From positions 15,418,218 to 15,482,217 of the forward strand of contig CM040744.1 in the NCBI GenBank assembly GCA_022829145.1: a stretch of 64,000 bases of DNA, read 5' to 3'. Position 1 is the stretch's first letter. Every line of letters starts with the position of its first letter. Made by a program: the position numbers and the translations under genes. The notes below the pieces were generated by a model. The model did not search any database, was not told where the DNA came from, and worked only from the letters and a program-made list of their open reading frames with translations. Shown here one piece after another: positions 25,401 through 38,520 of the stretch. The DNA comes from Albula goreensis. Taxonomy: Eukaryota > Chordata > Actinopteri > Albuliformes > Albulidae.

Positions 25401-26931
25401 GCTGCACTTGTTTTTGTGTTTGCACTCGTGCTGGTCGTGTTTTCTCCTCTGCACACGGTGCATACCGTTAGCTGTCCTGCTGAACTCTGGGAGCATGCAT
25501 ATGTAATTGATGTTTGTGCTGCAAACATGTATGCATTCAGACGCACTCATGGTGGTCCAGGCCATTCCTCCGCATACTTCAATGTTAAGTAATGCACCTA
25601 GCTGGTCTCAATAGCCTGCTCTCTTTATCATGAATTTTCTTTTTTAGTTTCATGTCACGTGCAATCTGTGATTCCTTGTTGAGGCTGTGCCGTTTCTTGC
25701 CTTGCCAATGCAGACCTCTGGCCTTAGATGATAATGGTGCGACTGGGATTTTGAAACAGCAAACCCAGTCTCAGGTCCCATGCCTGTTTCCCAAATGTGT
25801 GTCTTAACTCCATTAGCCACCCAGAGGCCCACTTGCATGTGTTTGTATGTTCTTACATTCTCACAGCGCTGTGGGGTTCAGAAGGGTGTAGGAAGGGCAT
25901 AATGATGAAAAGCGTGTCTACCCATAAGATACACACTGCTGATATTTCCTGTTAAAGTTTAAAATCCATGCATACATACCTCTTGTTTGTGCATGCATGC
26001 AGTCAGATATGTGTGCACACAGATTTGATCTTCGCGTGGTTCAGGAAGTCAGCTCCCGTTAACGGTCCGTGGGGACCAGTGGGTAGCGGGCACGGAGCGG
26101 CGCAGAAAGGGGGCATTGTGTCGCCGCTGTGGTCGGGGGGCCGGGCGCTGAATGGCGGCTCTGTGCAAGGGAATCGCAGCCAGATGCCTCGGCCTAGGCC
26201 AGCTTCCTTTAGAAAACACCTTGCAGGAGCCTGAGCACTGGAGCAGCTGTCGCACCACGGCTCAGAGCCTTATCACCGCCCAACCCACCTTCCTCTCACC
26301 AGTCAGACCTTTCACCCGCCTTCCTCTCACCAGTCAGAACTTTCACCCGCCTTCCACTCACCAGTCAGACCTTTCACCCACCTTCCTCTCACCGGTCAGA
26401 CCTTTCACCCACCTTCCTCTCACCAGTCAGACCTTTCACCCACCTTCCTCTCACCGGTCAGACCTTTCACCCACCTTCCTCTCACCAGTCAGACCTTTCA
26501 CCCACCTTCCTCTCACCGGTCAGACCTTTCACCCACCTTCCTCTCACCAGTCAGACCTTTCACCCGCCTTCCTCTCACCGGTCAGACCTTTCACCTGCCT
26601 TCCTCTCACCGGTCAGACCTTTCACCCGCCTTCCACTCACCAGTCAGACCTTTCACCCACCTTCCTCTCACCAGTCAGAACTTTCACCCGCCTTCCACTC
26701 ACCAGTCAGACCTTTCACCCACCTTCCTCTCACCGGTCAGACCTTTCACCCACCTTCCTCTCACCAGTGAGACCTTTCACCCGCCTTCCTCTCACCGGTC
26801 AGACCTTTCACCCGCCTTCCTCTCACCGGTCAGACCTCTCACCCCTAAATACACAGATCCCATTTCTATATGAGACGAAAACCTAAAATATTGTTATTGA
26901 ATTGTGAGTGCGCCTGTGTATATTTGATTGT

Positions 26932-26978
<47 letters not shown>

Positions 26979-29900
26979 TGCCTGTCTCCCACAGCTCCTT
27001 TTCTCCAAGGTGCACATGTGGCTGTAATTGTGGCGCTGTGTCTTCAGGAGGGCCTGCGTCAGAGAGGGGAAGGCTTGGCCTATAATTTGGACTGAGCCAG
27101 CTCTCTTGGCAGGGCTCTCTCAGCCACTTGCACTCCAGAGAACCAGAGGGGTGGGGAAAAAAGGTGGAGAAGTTTTTTTAAAAAACTGTTACAGTAAACA
27201 AAGCCTTGTAGTGTTAAGTGCAGAGCTCTCTGGCCCGCTGCTGTGGTTTGCCCACCCCCTCCCCATGCAACACACCCGCCCAGAAAAAGGGTACCGTGGC
27301 AACGGGGCGGCACCACTCTGCTGGCTGTCAGAGACAGTGGGGGTGTGTAATCGAATCACGCCCAACTGTAGGAGCGGGCAGCGGCAGGAGCAGCGCCTCT
27401 GTCCAAACTCCGGCGGGATATTCGCGGTAACACAAATAGCTGCCTTCCTCCTCCCTGCAAGAGCTAGACGGGCAGTGGGAGTAGGGGGAGCACATGACAG
27501 TACCACTGTAGCGCAGGAAAGGATCCCTGCTGCACAGTGACAGATCGCACCGTCAGGCCTTGTTTTCACAGCTCTTGTTCATTGTCAGAGGCAAAAAAGC
27601 TGGCTGGGTGTTGTCATGCCCGTGGTGGCAGTATATGGCAGTATAGCCCACAGCTATGACAGGGAACAGAGAGCGCAGCTGTTAGTCCTGTGTCCTGTCG
27701 CTGTGTTGTTTAACACTCAGCTGTGGGCGATCTCTTTGCTCCGAGGCCGCCAGGAAAGGGTGACTTGTTCCTTTTTTAATCAGCTTGTTTTTTTTTCAGA
27801 ACTGGATCAGCTTGCTTGTAGCTTCCAGGCCAAATCAAACTGTTATTTATTTACATAATTGGTGGCAGTCTGTTGGGTTTGATCATTTTCCAAAATTCTT
27901 GGCCTCTAAAAGAGTGTAAAAGTTACTTTGCTGTGGTCTAATGGCTCCCCTGGCTAGGCTAGCCTGAGGGATCGCATGGACCAGGGAGTAGAAGAAATTC
28001 TTGGAAATGATGAATGGGATACTGTACCAGTAGTGGAAAGGAGTACAAGAGTATAGAGTTAGAGAAAAGCGTGATGTTTGTGAAGAATATGGAACAGGAG
28101 AAGGAAGTAAAGTGTGGAGTATAAAAATAATAAACTCTTAATACATGGGTATAAATTGAAGAAACTTTATAATAGCATTATATATAAGAAATTAGATTAA
28201 TGAATACATAATTAAATAAAGACAGTTTTATAGGAGTTGAGAATGGACTGTGTTAGTAGGAAGTATAAAACAGAAGAGGGGAATGGACTGTTTTGGAAGG
28301 AGTATAGAGTAAGAGTAGAGTGGGCAGTGTTTGAGTATGGAGTATGGAGTAGGGGTAGGGGATGGATGGAACTAGCTCATCTGATTGCCCTGTTCTCATT
28401 GATTGTATAATTTTATATGCTAGTAGTAAGTATAGAACTGTGGTAGAAAGTAGTCTGCATTAGTTTGGCATGTAGATAGGGAGTAAGGCAGTAAGCTGTG
28501 TTACTAGTGAGTATAGAGGAGTAGGGACTAACCTGAGTTATCAGGGAGTGAGTGCAAACACAGTGTTAGTTGGGCATATAGAATGGCAGTGGAAAGTAGG
28601 CTGTTTTAGCAGGGGACAGTGTGAAAGAGCACTGAGAGGAATGTGAAACGCGCCTTTGTTTTGAGTTTGAGTTGAAAGGCAGAGGCTGCTTGCTGTCAGT
28701 TCCACATGGTGATGTTACTCCCTGGAGCCTGAGATGGGGGGGGTGATGTCGTGAGGGTTCAGAACAGCCTGAGGGGTTAGGGCTGGCGCTGTGGGGGGGT
28801 GCAGGACAGGCTTCTTTTGAAGTTTTCTGACTTGTTTCTCAGTCTGTTTTTCTGTCATTCTATTGCCCTGAGGATATTACCCACAAGTTGGCTGTTTTTT
28901 TTTTTTATGTGCAATGCCAAGCTAGCTCAGTGTGGGTCCAGCTCCAGAGGAAGCTGTCACTTTGTCCACATGCACAGCTGAGTTAAAGTGCAGTGCCTCA
29001 AAGCTCTCAGTGGATTGCGGTCAGTAGGAGCATGGAGATGTGTGCCAGTGGAGGCAGCGCTCTCCCATTGAATCTACACTGGGCAACAGATAGCCAGGCT
29101 CAGCGTGGCTAATGCTCTCAAGGGAAAATAGTCACCACTCCCCTCCAGTCTCCCTCCACAAGCAAACTGCATGGGTCTCTAATCTTGTCATTGTGTGGAA
29201 ATCTTAAGGTTAAGCCAGCTTACTGTAGTACCTGGGGATCTGAATGCATGGCTCACTCTCATTGGCTGCTTGGCCGTGACTGGCGCAGACCCCAGATTAA
29301 CCCTCTTCTGAGGGGCCCTTGCTCAACCCTTGCATGATTGGTCATTCTTTTTTTAAATGCAGAGATTTGCAGCCTGGCAACCTGTATATGATGAAACACA
29401 GTAATTCAGACCAGATTGGATGAAAGGTGTAGCTGCATTTTGTGTAGCTACAGTCGTTGTTTGCTCACTGTCCCTCCATGTAGCTGTCCTGTGCTGGTGA
29501 CCTCAGACCTCTCTGATTGGTGTTTATTACTCCTGTCTGACCTGCAGGCCACAGCCTGATGGATAGATTCTCTGTGACACCAAAAAACAACTACCATTCA
29601 GCCCATTTCCTGTCTGAACCGGCACACTTCCTGATAGGGACAGGGCTGTTTTGGGCTGCTTCCTCCTCAGGTTTTAGAGTGCTGTCCAAGATGAACATCC
29701 TCACCATGTTAATTAACGGTCAGCAGGACACATTGTCTGTGCCTGGAAACAAGAAGGGGTCAAAGGAGGCAATGGAGACCTCAGCACCATCAGCCTGGAG
29801 AGGGGGCTTCAGCAGGGTAGTGACAGAGCAAGGCTTCCTCCACCCAAATTTCGGAAACCAAACCGGTCAAATCTTAACAGATCTCATGTATTCTTGCCTT

Positions 29901-32900
29901 ATCCATAGCACGTACTGCAGCGGCAACACCACACCTGGGATTTGGCAGCTTAGACATTGCCCAGCTTCTAAGAGGGAGTGTTTTGCAGAAGATGGGACAT
30001 ATTTGAAAAATGCCCCTTCTTAGTATCAATTATATTTGATATTGAATTAATGTGATTGGATAGAAAATAGTAAATATTAAACAGTTGGTGGGCTTATCAT
30101 CCTGAACTGCACTGTTTCTACTAGGCTAGGTCAACCCCTTTTTTTGGGTGGAGCTACTATGTGCCGTCAGTCACAGCCTGATTTATAAGCCAATCAAATG
30201 TTTCAGTTCTCCATGGAAGATCACTGGTGATTGGTTCAGATTGATGAGTGGTTGATGAGCACACAATAGGGCCACCCTTTCAGAGGGTCATGACAGCTGA
30301 CAGTCATTTTTCTGTCAGTAGTATAAAGTAAAGTACCGTGCAGAGGGAGGAGGTGTGCACTGCGGGTACTGCAGCCAGACAGGAAAAGAGGATTTTTTTT
30401 CCCCTGCTCTACCATGAAAATGAAAATAAGATGAATGTGAACTGGCCAAGGGAGCGCTTAACAAATGTTATCTTATCATATATCAAATATGCTATATGTC
30501 ACGTTATATGACAAGTACAAAATTAAATTCTGAAAACACTGTAGGTACAGTCTGCACAGGGGGAAAATAAAGATGCGAGGTATATTAGGTAATTTCTAGA
30601 AATATCCAAAGGTTGCTCTGAAAAACACAAACCAAGAAGTGCTGCAGGACTACATTTTTGTGTTTTAAGGTTTGAAGAAGCTGTGGGTGCATCCATTTAG
30701 ATGTACATGACATAATGCATTTGCCTGTCAGTATGTCCTTTTCTAGAGAGGATGGATATAATACTACATTTTACTTTATATATATACAGCTGGGTATTTT
30801 TCACCATGCTTAGTGATACAACAAGCAGTCTCTCAACTGGAATCAGAAGCCGTGGGCCTATTAATAATGCTTGCTAAATAATAGATGAAGTGGCATTGCT
30901 GATCTAGGAACATTTTCCCCTTCAATATCTTGACTATCTTGATCCATAGTAAATTGAAAGGCAAAAACTGATCTCAAATCAGCATTCCCACTCTTATGAA
31001 TGGGGGCCCTGATCCTAATGCACTCCATACTCTCCTGCAATGGCAGGAAGCACTGTCTTAGATATGCTGGCTCCAGATTCCATCGTATTTTAATCTTGAT
31101 TTATTTGAGTGTGGTTTCCTGGTGCTGGGTCAGGGTTTTCTCCACTGTTTGCTGGATGTGCACAGTACACCCATCTGCTCTCTCTCTCGTGCCGTGGTAC
31201 AGCGGCGGAGCAAAAGTGAGGTGTGCTGACTCATTCTGCATGTGCTGGTATGGCCTCAACATCGCAGTGTGTATATCTCTGTACTACTGCAGATAGTGCA
31301 CCCATCTTTCTCATTCAGTGCATTTAATAAGCAGACAATTAATCATTACATTGAGGCATTTAGCGGGTGCCATCCTCCAGAGCAACTTACACTGCATATG
31401 TTCTTACTGACCATCCATTTAAACAGCCAGATATTTAATGAAGCAATTCAGGGGAGGTGAGTTGCTCAAGGGTATAACTGCAGTATTCTAATTGGGAATG
31501 CAACACGCAACTTCTGAGATGACAAGCCCAGCTCCCTAAAGATTTTAGTACACTGCTACCCAACTCAGATTAGTGTTGTGCTGAAACTGTTGAAAGTGTG
31601 TAAAAATACACATTCACTCATAATTAGACATCCATAGCCTCTGAAAAAGATAAAGCTAGGCTCTCATCCTGAGTCACAAAGCCTTAATCCTGTTTGTGGA
31701 AGGATATTTACTGCAGTGAGACACCAACTGACCCCATGCATAGACTTACACACTATCAAAGAACTGAAATGAGAGGCACGCCCCATATTGGTCACTTGTC
31801 AGGTTTTGTAAGTTCTGTATCCAATTACGGTCCTGAGGCCCTCAGTTTAATGTCTTTAGGGTTAGTGGTATGCAGGGTGCTGATTGGCCGGGGCCATCCT
31901 CATCCTCAATCCATGCGATTCTCAGGCACTAGTTCACCAAGAGGACAGTTGTGGGTGTGTAGAAGCCAAAAAATAAATTCCACCTTCGTAATCCTTGGCT
32001 GGAGCTCAAGAGCGATCCCCACGTAGCGCAGAAGCATGGGCTTTAGCGTGCACGGCTGTGGGCCGAGGGAAGGCGGGGACGGCCTGTGTGAGATCACCCC
32101 TGGTCTGATACACTGCCAGCATCACCTCCTCCTCCTCTTCTCTCCCACCCACCTTTATCTGCTCTCCATCTCTCTCTCTGCTCTCCATCCCATTCCACCT
32201 TTTCCCACACCTTCCTGTCTACACCCCTCTTCCCATCTGTCCTCCCTCCTCTCCCATCCCTCTTTCTCTTACTCCTCCACTCTCCCCCTGTGCATTCTCT
32301 AACTCTTGAGTTCCTCTATTCTGGGCTCCTTCATTCTGGTTATGTCCATCCCTGTAGCACCATATGCTGCAGTTTTCAGTTCTCCTCCCCAGACACACAC
32401 ACACACACACACAATCTTACTGGCCAGTCCATCGAGGGACTGCAGCCAGGCCTTTGAGTCTGCGATGCCTGCTGTTCTCTCTGGCACGCATCTCAGAAGG
32501 TGTGTTAATCTCAGTCTGTCACCCTGCCTGCCTTTCCAGTCCAACACAGTGTGATGGAGGACAAGGAACATGGGCCAACCACATCTCAGACTTTTGCTAG
32601 CATTCAAGCATTACTAAACAAGGTCTTAACATGTGTCATTCTGTCCCACCAGCCTGATACTCACACCAGAATCAGAAGTAATGCTTGGAGGCAACTGATG
32701 ACTTTGCAGGCCACTGTGAATAAAGGGTCTAACATCCAATCAAGTACAATGCAGCAGTTTGCAACATAAGCATGCACAGTTTAGATGTTGGCTATGAATT
32801 TTTTTTTGTTTGCTTTTTTTTTTTTTTTTTTTACATTTTTTAACATTGACATGTTAAATGTTTTTTTAAACATTGATTAGCTATTTTCTTTCAAATCAAA

Positions 32901-35900
32901 ACATCAAATGTTCTGTTTTGAACATGGGATTGAATAGACAAAGCAGCCAAGCTGAAGTCTGGCTACATGCTAACCGACCGATTTGTCTGTTTTCCCTATA
33001 CTCCAGTGTTGCGCTTATGCCAAAATAAGGGGCAAGTTGACTTGCCAGAACCTGTTCCTGGATCAGTACACAGTGTTTTATAGTTCTCAAGTGAGCCAGA
33101 GATTGTGGAAAACCTCCATTTGTGAGGGGAGCTTTATAGAAGGGGATAATGGGGAGATTTATCATGGATAAGGAAACTCCAGAATTGTCGGGGGTTCCCC
33201 CCGCTACGAGGGAAGAGTCTGGCCCATTGGTCTGACCCACTAGAGCCCCTCAGCTGTAACTTTCCTGGGCCTCTCCTTTTGTGTCCCTGCATATTTTATC
33301 TTTTTTTTATCGTCCCTGTTTGGTAATGTGTTCTCATTCAGAAACCCCTCAGGAAAGACTTACGATCACACGAAATGATCCCCTTCTGATGTTGGATGAG
33401 GAGGGCAGCTGGGGCGGGGGGGCGGTGATGGTACTTCATGCCTGCGTGTGTGGCATGTGTGGTTTTTAAATTTATAGCCTGCCAGTGAGCTACAGCTCAC
33501 TCAGTCCCCCCACACATACAAGCACACACACAACTTCTGTGTGCACCCTGTCCCCCTGACTCGATATGCCAACTGAGTGATGATATAAGGCAGAAGATTC
33601 CCTTCTCAAGATTGTCATTATCCGTCTGGGCTGAGGTCTGGGGACTCAGTTTCTCCATCCAGCCGGTCACTCTTCTGAAGTGATCACGTGGGTTTAATTA
33701 CTTATAAGAAACTCAACTTTTAGGATTGATTTTTAAATGGAGACTGAGCGGTTTGTGATATTATGCGTTCACGTCAGTAAATTAATGACTGTTGTAATCA
33801 AAGGGCGTACGATTTTTTTTTTTTTGGTGATGTTTTAGCGAGAAATAAATTAGTGATTTCCCTGAGTAGGGGTGTAGTTTTATTGCACAGTGAAGTTTAA
33901 TTCAGTGTAATTGTATAATAAAGTTAATTGCGGGATATTAATGTCACTAAACTCCCTTCTGATGTGTAATACGTCACTATAGGAATTTATTAAAAAATGT
34001 AGCACTTTACTGAAGTGCAATACAGTTCATCATGTTTAAACAGATTAAACGCTTTATCTCTCTCCTGAATAGATTATTTCATTCTGTTACTTACTCTGAC
34101 TTTTAAGCGATTCGAGTAAAGGTTCATTATAAATAGTTAAATTCAAGATAATCAAAATACTGAGCTGAACCACACGCGGTCCTCACTTTCATTCGCTCAG
34201 TGTCATCCTCTGTCTCCATTGCTATTGTTAGCTCGGCGATGATGTAATCCCGAAGCGTCTTCGTCGTAGCTTTGGAAATTGGACTAGCAGGGGAGAGAGA
34301 GCATGAGCCGGTGCAAATCTTAGGAAAGGACTGCCATCGACTCCAGTCGTGCTCCGTCTTTGTTTTTATGTTCCTTAGAACACACTTCTTATCGGGACTG
34401 ATATTCGACTCACGGTGACTTATCCTCATGGCTCTCTCCACTAGCAAGTGGCCAGTGGAATGCGCGTTGTTATGTGTTTATTTCGTAAATCATTTTAACA
34501 ACGCAGATTGAGAGATATCCGCTCGCTTGGACCCCTCATGCTTCCAACTACCTTTGACCCACAACACGGCACACACTACTGAAGCGCACCCGCCTCTTGT
34601 GCTGCGTCTCTGGTTGGTCCTCGGTGCGCTCAATCTGGACTCGCAGCGGTAAGGAAATCGAAGAGAAGCCGATGACAACCCGGAGAGATGAGCATGATCA
34701 GATGACGGCGACGGGCGCCGGTGGTCCTGTGCGAGCAGCGACTTCCCGGTATTTGTGACTGGTCCGTTCCCCAGCGAATTAATTTATTACCTCCGCCATC
34801 AGATCAGCTTTTTGAGCGATCACCGTTAGGTGGACTCATATCTGGAAGAATTTGTGAGACAGTGGTTGATGACAGGGTGCGGGATATTGCACGTAGTGCT
34901 GCATTAATAGCGTGGTTGCCCGTAGGAGAGTTTGCTGTTGATCTCGGACACACCACAGACATGAACAACTCCAAGAATAACCGAGTAAGTGTGAAGAATC
35001 TCATTTTAATTCACTGATGTTGTTCATTGGCCCATCATCTGTGGGTGATTTGAATACTTGAATGTAAAGGAAATGTGTTTTTTTTGGCATTTAATTATAT
35101 TTTTAATTGTGGGACACCAACAGATTTAACGCCTTTACTTTATATAAAGCCCTTGTTTGCCTATGTACCTAACCTGCTCGATTAATTTGGATGTCTTGTC
35201 AGTAGATGGAAGTGCAGAATGTTAGGTGCGCTCCGCACCGCAAGGTCAGATAAGCCAACCATATCGACATGGAGATTGTTTGCTTTAAGGTAGTTGGAAT
35301 GGATTCCTATTAAATCGTTTTATTAAGATTAGGGGGATTCGTGCGAATTTATACCGCAGTTTGGTGATGCCGTTGTTAAAACGGTGCTGCAAATCTAGGG
35401 GAAACACCTGAAAATATAAACTGACTGCTTTTTATTTTATTTTTTTTTTCAGTTTTTGAAAGTTTGCAAACAATGTGAGTGATTATGTTACACTAGAAAG
35501 CCGTTATCAGGTTTTCATTCGGTTGTAGCACGTGCCAGTGCCTTCAGAGAGTAAAGAGGGGAGAGGTCCACTGGCTGCATTAGACTGCAATGACCATAGA
35601 TTTTATGCAAGCATTGAATGACAACTTTCATTCCCATTAAACTGAAAGGCTATTTGTCAAGAATTTTCCAACCGGATAGCGGATCCACTGCATGACACAA
35701 GACAACTGCTAGATGACAAATTTATACAAGGCTGATTGTTCTGTGCCAGCAAATGGACCACAATATCTGTATTGTTTCTCATCTTGTGATTTTTGTCATA
35801 GGATGGGTTTTCCTGGGGCTTTCATTTTTGGAGGCAGGGCTGGAAAGTGTTCCATGTCTGAGAAAGAAACAAGCAATGTTGTGTTCATCATGTGGCGATT

Positions 35901-36944
35901 TGGTGCTCAGTGGTGTGGTCATCAGAACCAGGATCCTGCTCCATAAAGCAGACTTCTAAAGATTTCTTCTGTCAGTCCAGTGCAGAAACAGGGCTGACAT
36001 TCTCTAGACTATTGTTCCCATCTTTGCTTCCTTCTACACAGATCCTGGATTGATTCCCTGGAGCTGGTAGCCTTTCCATCTCTCCTCCAATCGTTTCAGT
36101 GTTTGGAGACTGCAGGGGTCCCACCCAGTGACACACATCGATAGCTTCTGAGTTGCCGTGTGAGAGTGATATCGGCTTCAATGCAATTTTGAGATAAAGG
36201 CATTTTATGCGTGTTGTTATACCTGAAATCCCATCTGGAAATCAATAGGAAGAAACTTCCTCACTCTTAAATTAATGAGGTTCATTACTGTCTCTCTTCC
36301 TGCAGAAATACCCCCACTTAGCAGCAAAAATTGCTAGGCATTACTCCAGTCTACAGTGTCTGATGTCTGGAGCTGAAAGTCAGTTGCACTTATGCGCTCA
36401 CGTTATGGTTAATTGCCTGAAGCTCTCATTGTCTGTTGCTGAAAAGGGCACTCGGACGGGCTGTTCAGATACAGATGGCTTCAACTTTTCAGTCGCCTAT
36501 CCTTCAGTCACACCATTTCAAACCAGACTTCATTCTGTCTCAGCTGACAGAAATGCAGTTGGCATTATTGTGCATTTTGTGCTGGATGGGAAATGTTAAA
36601 ACTCTCCAGATACAATGTATAGCATATGTCAGCGAAGATGTACTGAGGGAAAAAGGCGCACACACCCAGATGCTCTTGGACAAGCTGTAGCGGGGCCGGC
36701 TGTCACCGTGTTCGTTAAAGCATTGTCTCTCCGCTGTAGGTGCGAAGGCTGTTGCGCAGTGTTTCACTAGTTCCCGTCATTCACTGCCAAACCTCAAGGC
36801 CCTGCATTATCTGTGGCAGACTCTTCCTTAAAGAAAGGTGTTATTAGTTAGGAAATTAAGGTCGGTTTGAAAGCTATTGGTGGCAATTATGTGTACCGGA
36901 GCGTGGCTGAAGCTCCTGTGGCTTGGCTGTGCTAGTATACACGT

Positions 36945-36983
<39 letters not shown>

Positions 36984-37018
36984 CGCACGTGCACGCACAT
37001 GCACAAGCGCACACACTC

Positions 37019-37057
<39 letters not shown>

Positions 37058-38480
37058 TGCAATGTAATCTCACTATATTACAGTCTAAGTGCCTCGCTGT
37101 CCTGGTTTCTGTCCCCCACTTTCCCTTTAGAATCAAGTCATCATTCTGGAATACAAGCACAATCCGTAGAGAGAATTCCTGCCTGCCGTTCCCATTTTTG
37201 CCTGGAAAAAAAGGGTCACATATTTTTAGGCTGTGATTTATTCCTTCAGATGATTCATTTGGATAAATGGTGATGGAGGGGCACTTGCTTAGATAGGGTC
37301 CCCCACAAGACAGACAGGCAGGTAATGTGGTGTTGACAGCCAGAGGCTGAAGACGATTGATATCTCAAGGGATTGTCATTAAGCTGTCAGTCTTTCCCGC
37401 GCGGCTGTCAGTCTTGAATGCCTAAACGGAGGCCCATTATCATTCCCTGTTGTTCAGCAAAGAGCCGTGCGAGATCATTGTTGCTCTACACAGAACAAGG
37501 ACATGTAAAATATTCAGTGCGGAGTGTTCAAAGCGCAGTCGTGCGAGGGCTGTGCTAAGCTTTAACTCGGTGAACTGGGTGCGAGGGCTGTGCTGTGCTT
37601 TAACTCGGTGAACTGCGTGCGAGGGCTGTGCTGTGCTTTAACTCGGTGAACCTCGTGCATTGCAGAATACAGCTGGACACTTAAATCTTTTACAGCTGAG
37701 GACTTCAAGAGCTCTCAGTGCTCTGGTGCTCGTCTTCACTAAGAGAGAGTTTTTTTCCTTCTGGCCTTTTTTAAAATGCAAACGGGACAAGATTTTAATT
37801 AGGTGGCATGCAGAGGAAGCTTTGCATATATTATGAAGGCTGCATGTTCCTGTTTTTATTTTGAGAAGCATACATGGGCATCCATGCATGAGCGAGTGTG
37901 TGCATGCGTGCAGTGCTTGGGGCCTGGGTCAGTTAGTCAGCAGGACCCGTGCTCAAAGCAGGCTAAAACTGGACCCCTCCACACTGCTATAATTAGATTG
38001 TCTTGGTAAATGGAGCTTCTCCTGTGCACCTGTAATGGTCTGTTGCTCAGTGGACCCTCAGCCCTGGGAAATCAAGAGTACACCGCAACCCAGAGTGAAG
38101 CATACACACTGACACGTGCGCACAACTACACTCACACACACACACACATGCAAACTGTACTATTTCAGGAGAAAAGGCAAACACATTTACTCAATCTCTC
38201 TCTTTTTCTGTTGCTCTCACAGGCACATAGACATAGAGGAGACATTCCGACACACACACACACTCACACACACACACACACACACACAAACACAACACAC
38301 TTGCACACAATGGCCATGGAGGATGAAAGACACACACGTTTTTCCACTGAAAAGAAAGACGCCATTTCTTTTTCTATTTCAGTCACTCTGTAACGCTCAC
38401 ACTCAAACACATACACATGCAGATACAGTGTGCTGCCAGGAAGACAGGGACAGAGACACTGTTTCTTTGTCTCTCATTCA

Positions 38481-38520
<40 letters not shown>

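Larger units (their letters stand above)
19442..34439 (+). other. rtkn first intron, proximal part
   Basis: Starts at the exon 1 donor. No coding exon is recognised on either strand. Contents are the degenerate TG tract at 24.1-24.3 kb, SINE-like and foldback relics (23.4, 24.7, 25.0, 30.9 and 31.3 kb), the CpG cluster and 31-bp minisatellite at 26.0-26.85 kb, a purine-rich degenerate repeat at 28.0-28.6 kb, and poly-T at 32.8 kb. Confidence 0.7.

Noticed and set aside
25043..25546. 167-codon - strand frame
   Set aside because: No family resemblance; it overlaps the foldback repeat and equally long frames on the other strand.
26152..26886. 244-codon Pro/Ser/Thr-rich frame as a real protein gene
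   Set aside because: Openness is explained by a 31-bp unit that is stop-free in all three + frames. No known domain, and the non-repeat ends are unremarkable. Kept only as a finding.
27028..27540. 170-codon + strand frame in a GC-richer patch
   Set aside because: Arg/Gly/Ala-rich composition follows local GC content; overlapping minus-strand frames are equally open.
29559..30023. 154-codon non-repetitive + strand frame
   Set aside because: Several frames of this length are expected by chance in 64 kb; no recognisable domain, no convincing donor in frame.
34127..34447. 106-codon - strand frame next to the CpG block
   Set aside because: Could suggest a divergent gene, but there is no recognisable motif and no splice partner upstream on the minus strand.
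34721..35017. 98-codon + frame running through the candidate first exon
   Set aside because: Its only ATG is at 34961; upstream openness has no start codon and the last ten codons are past the GTAAGT donor. Only the 34961-34984 part is retained.
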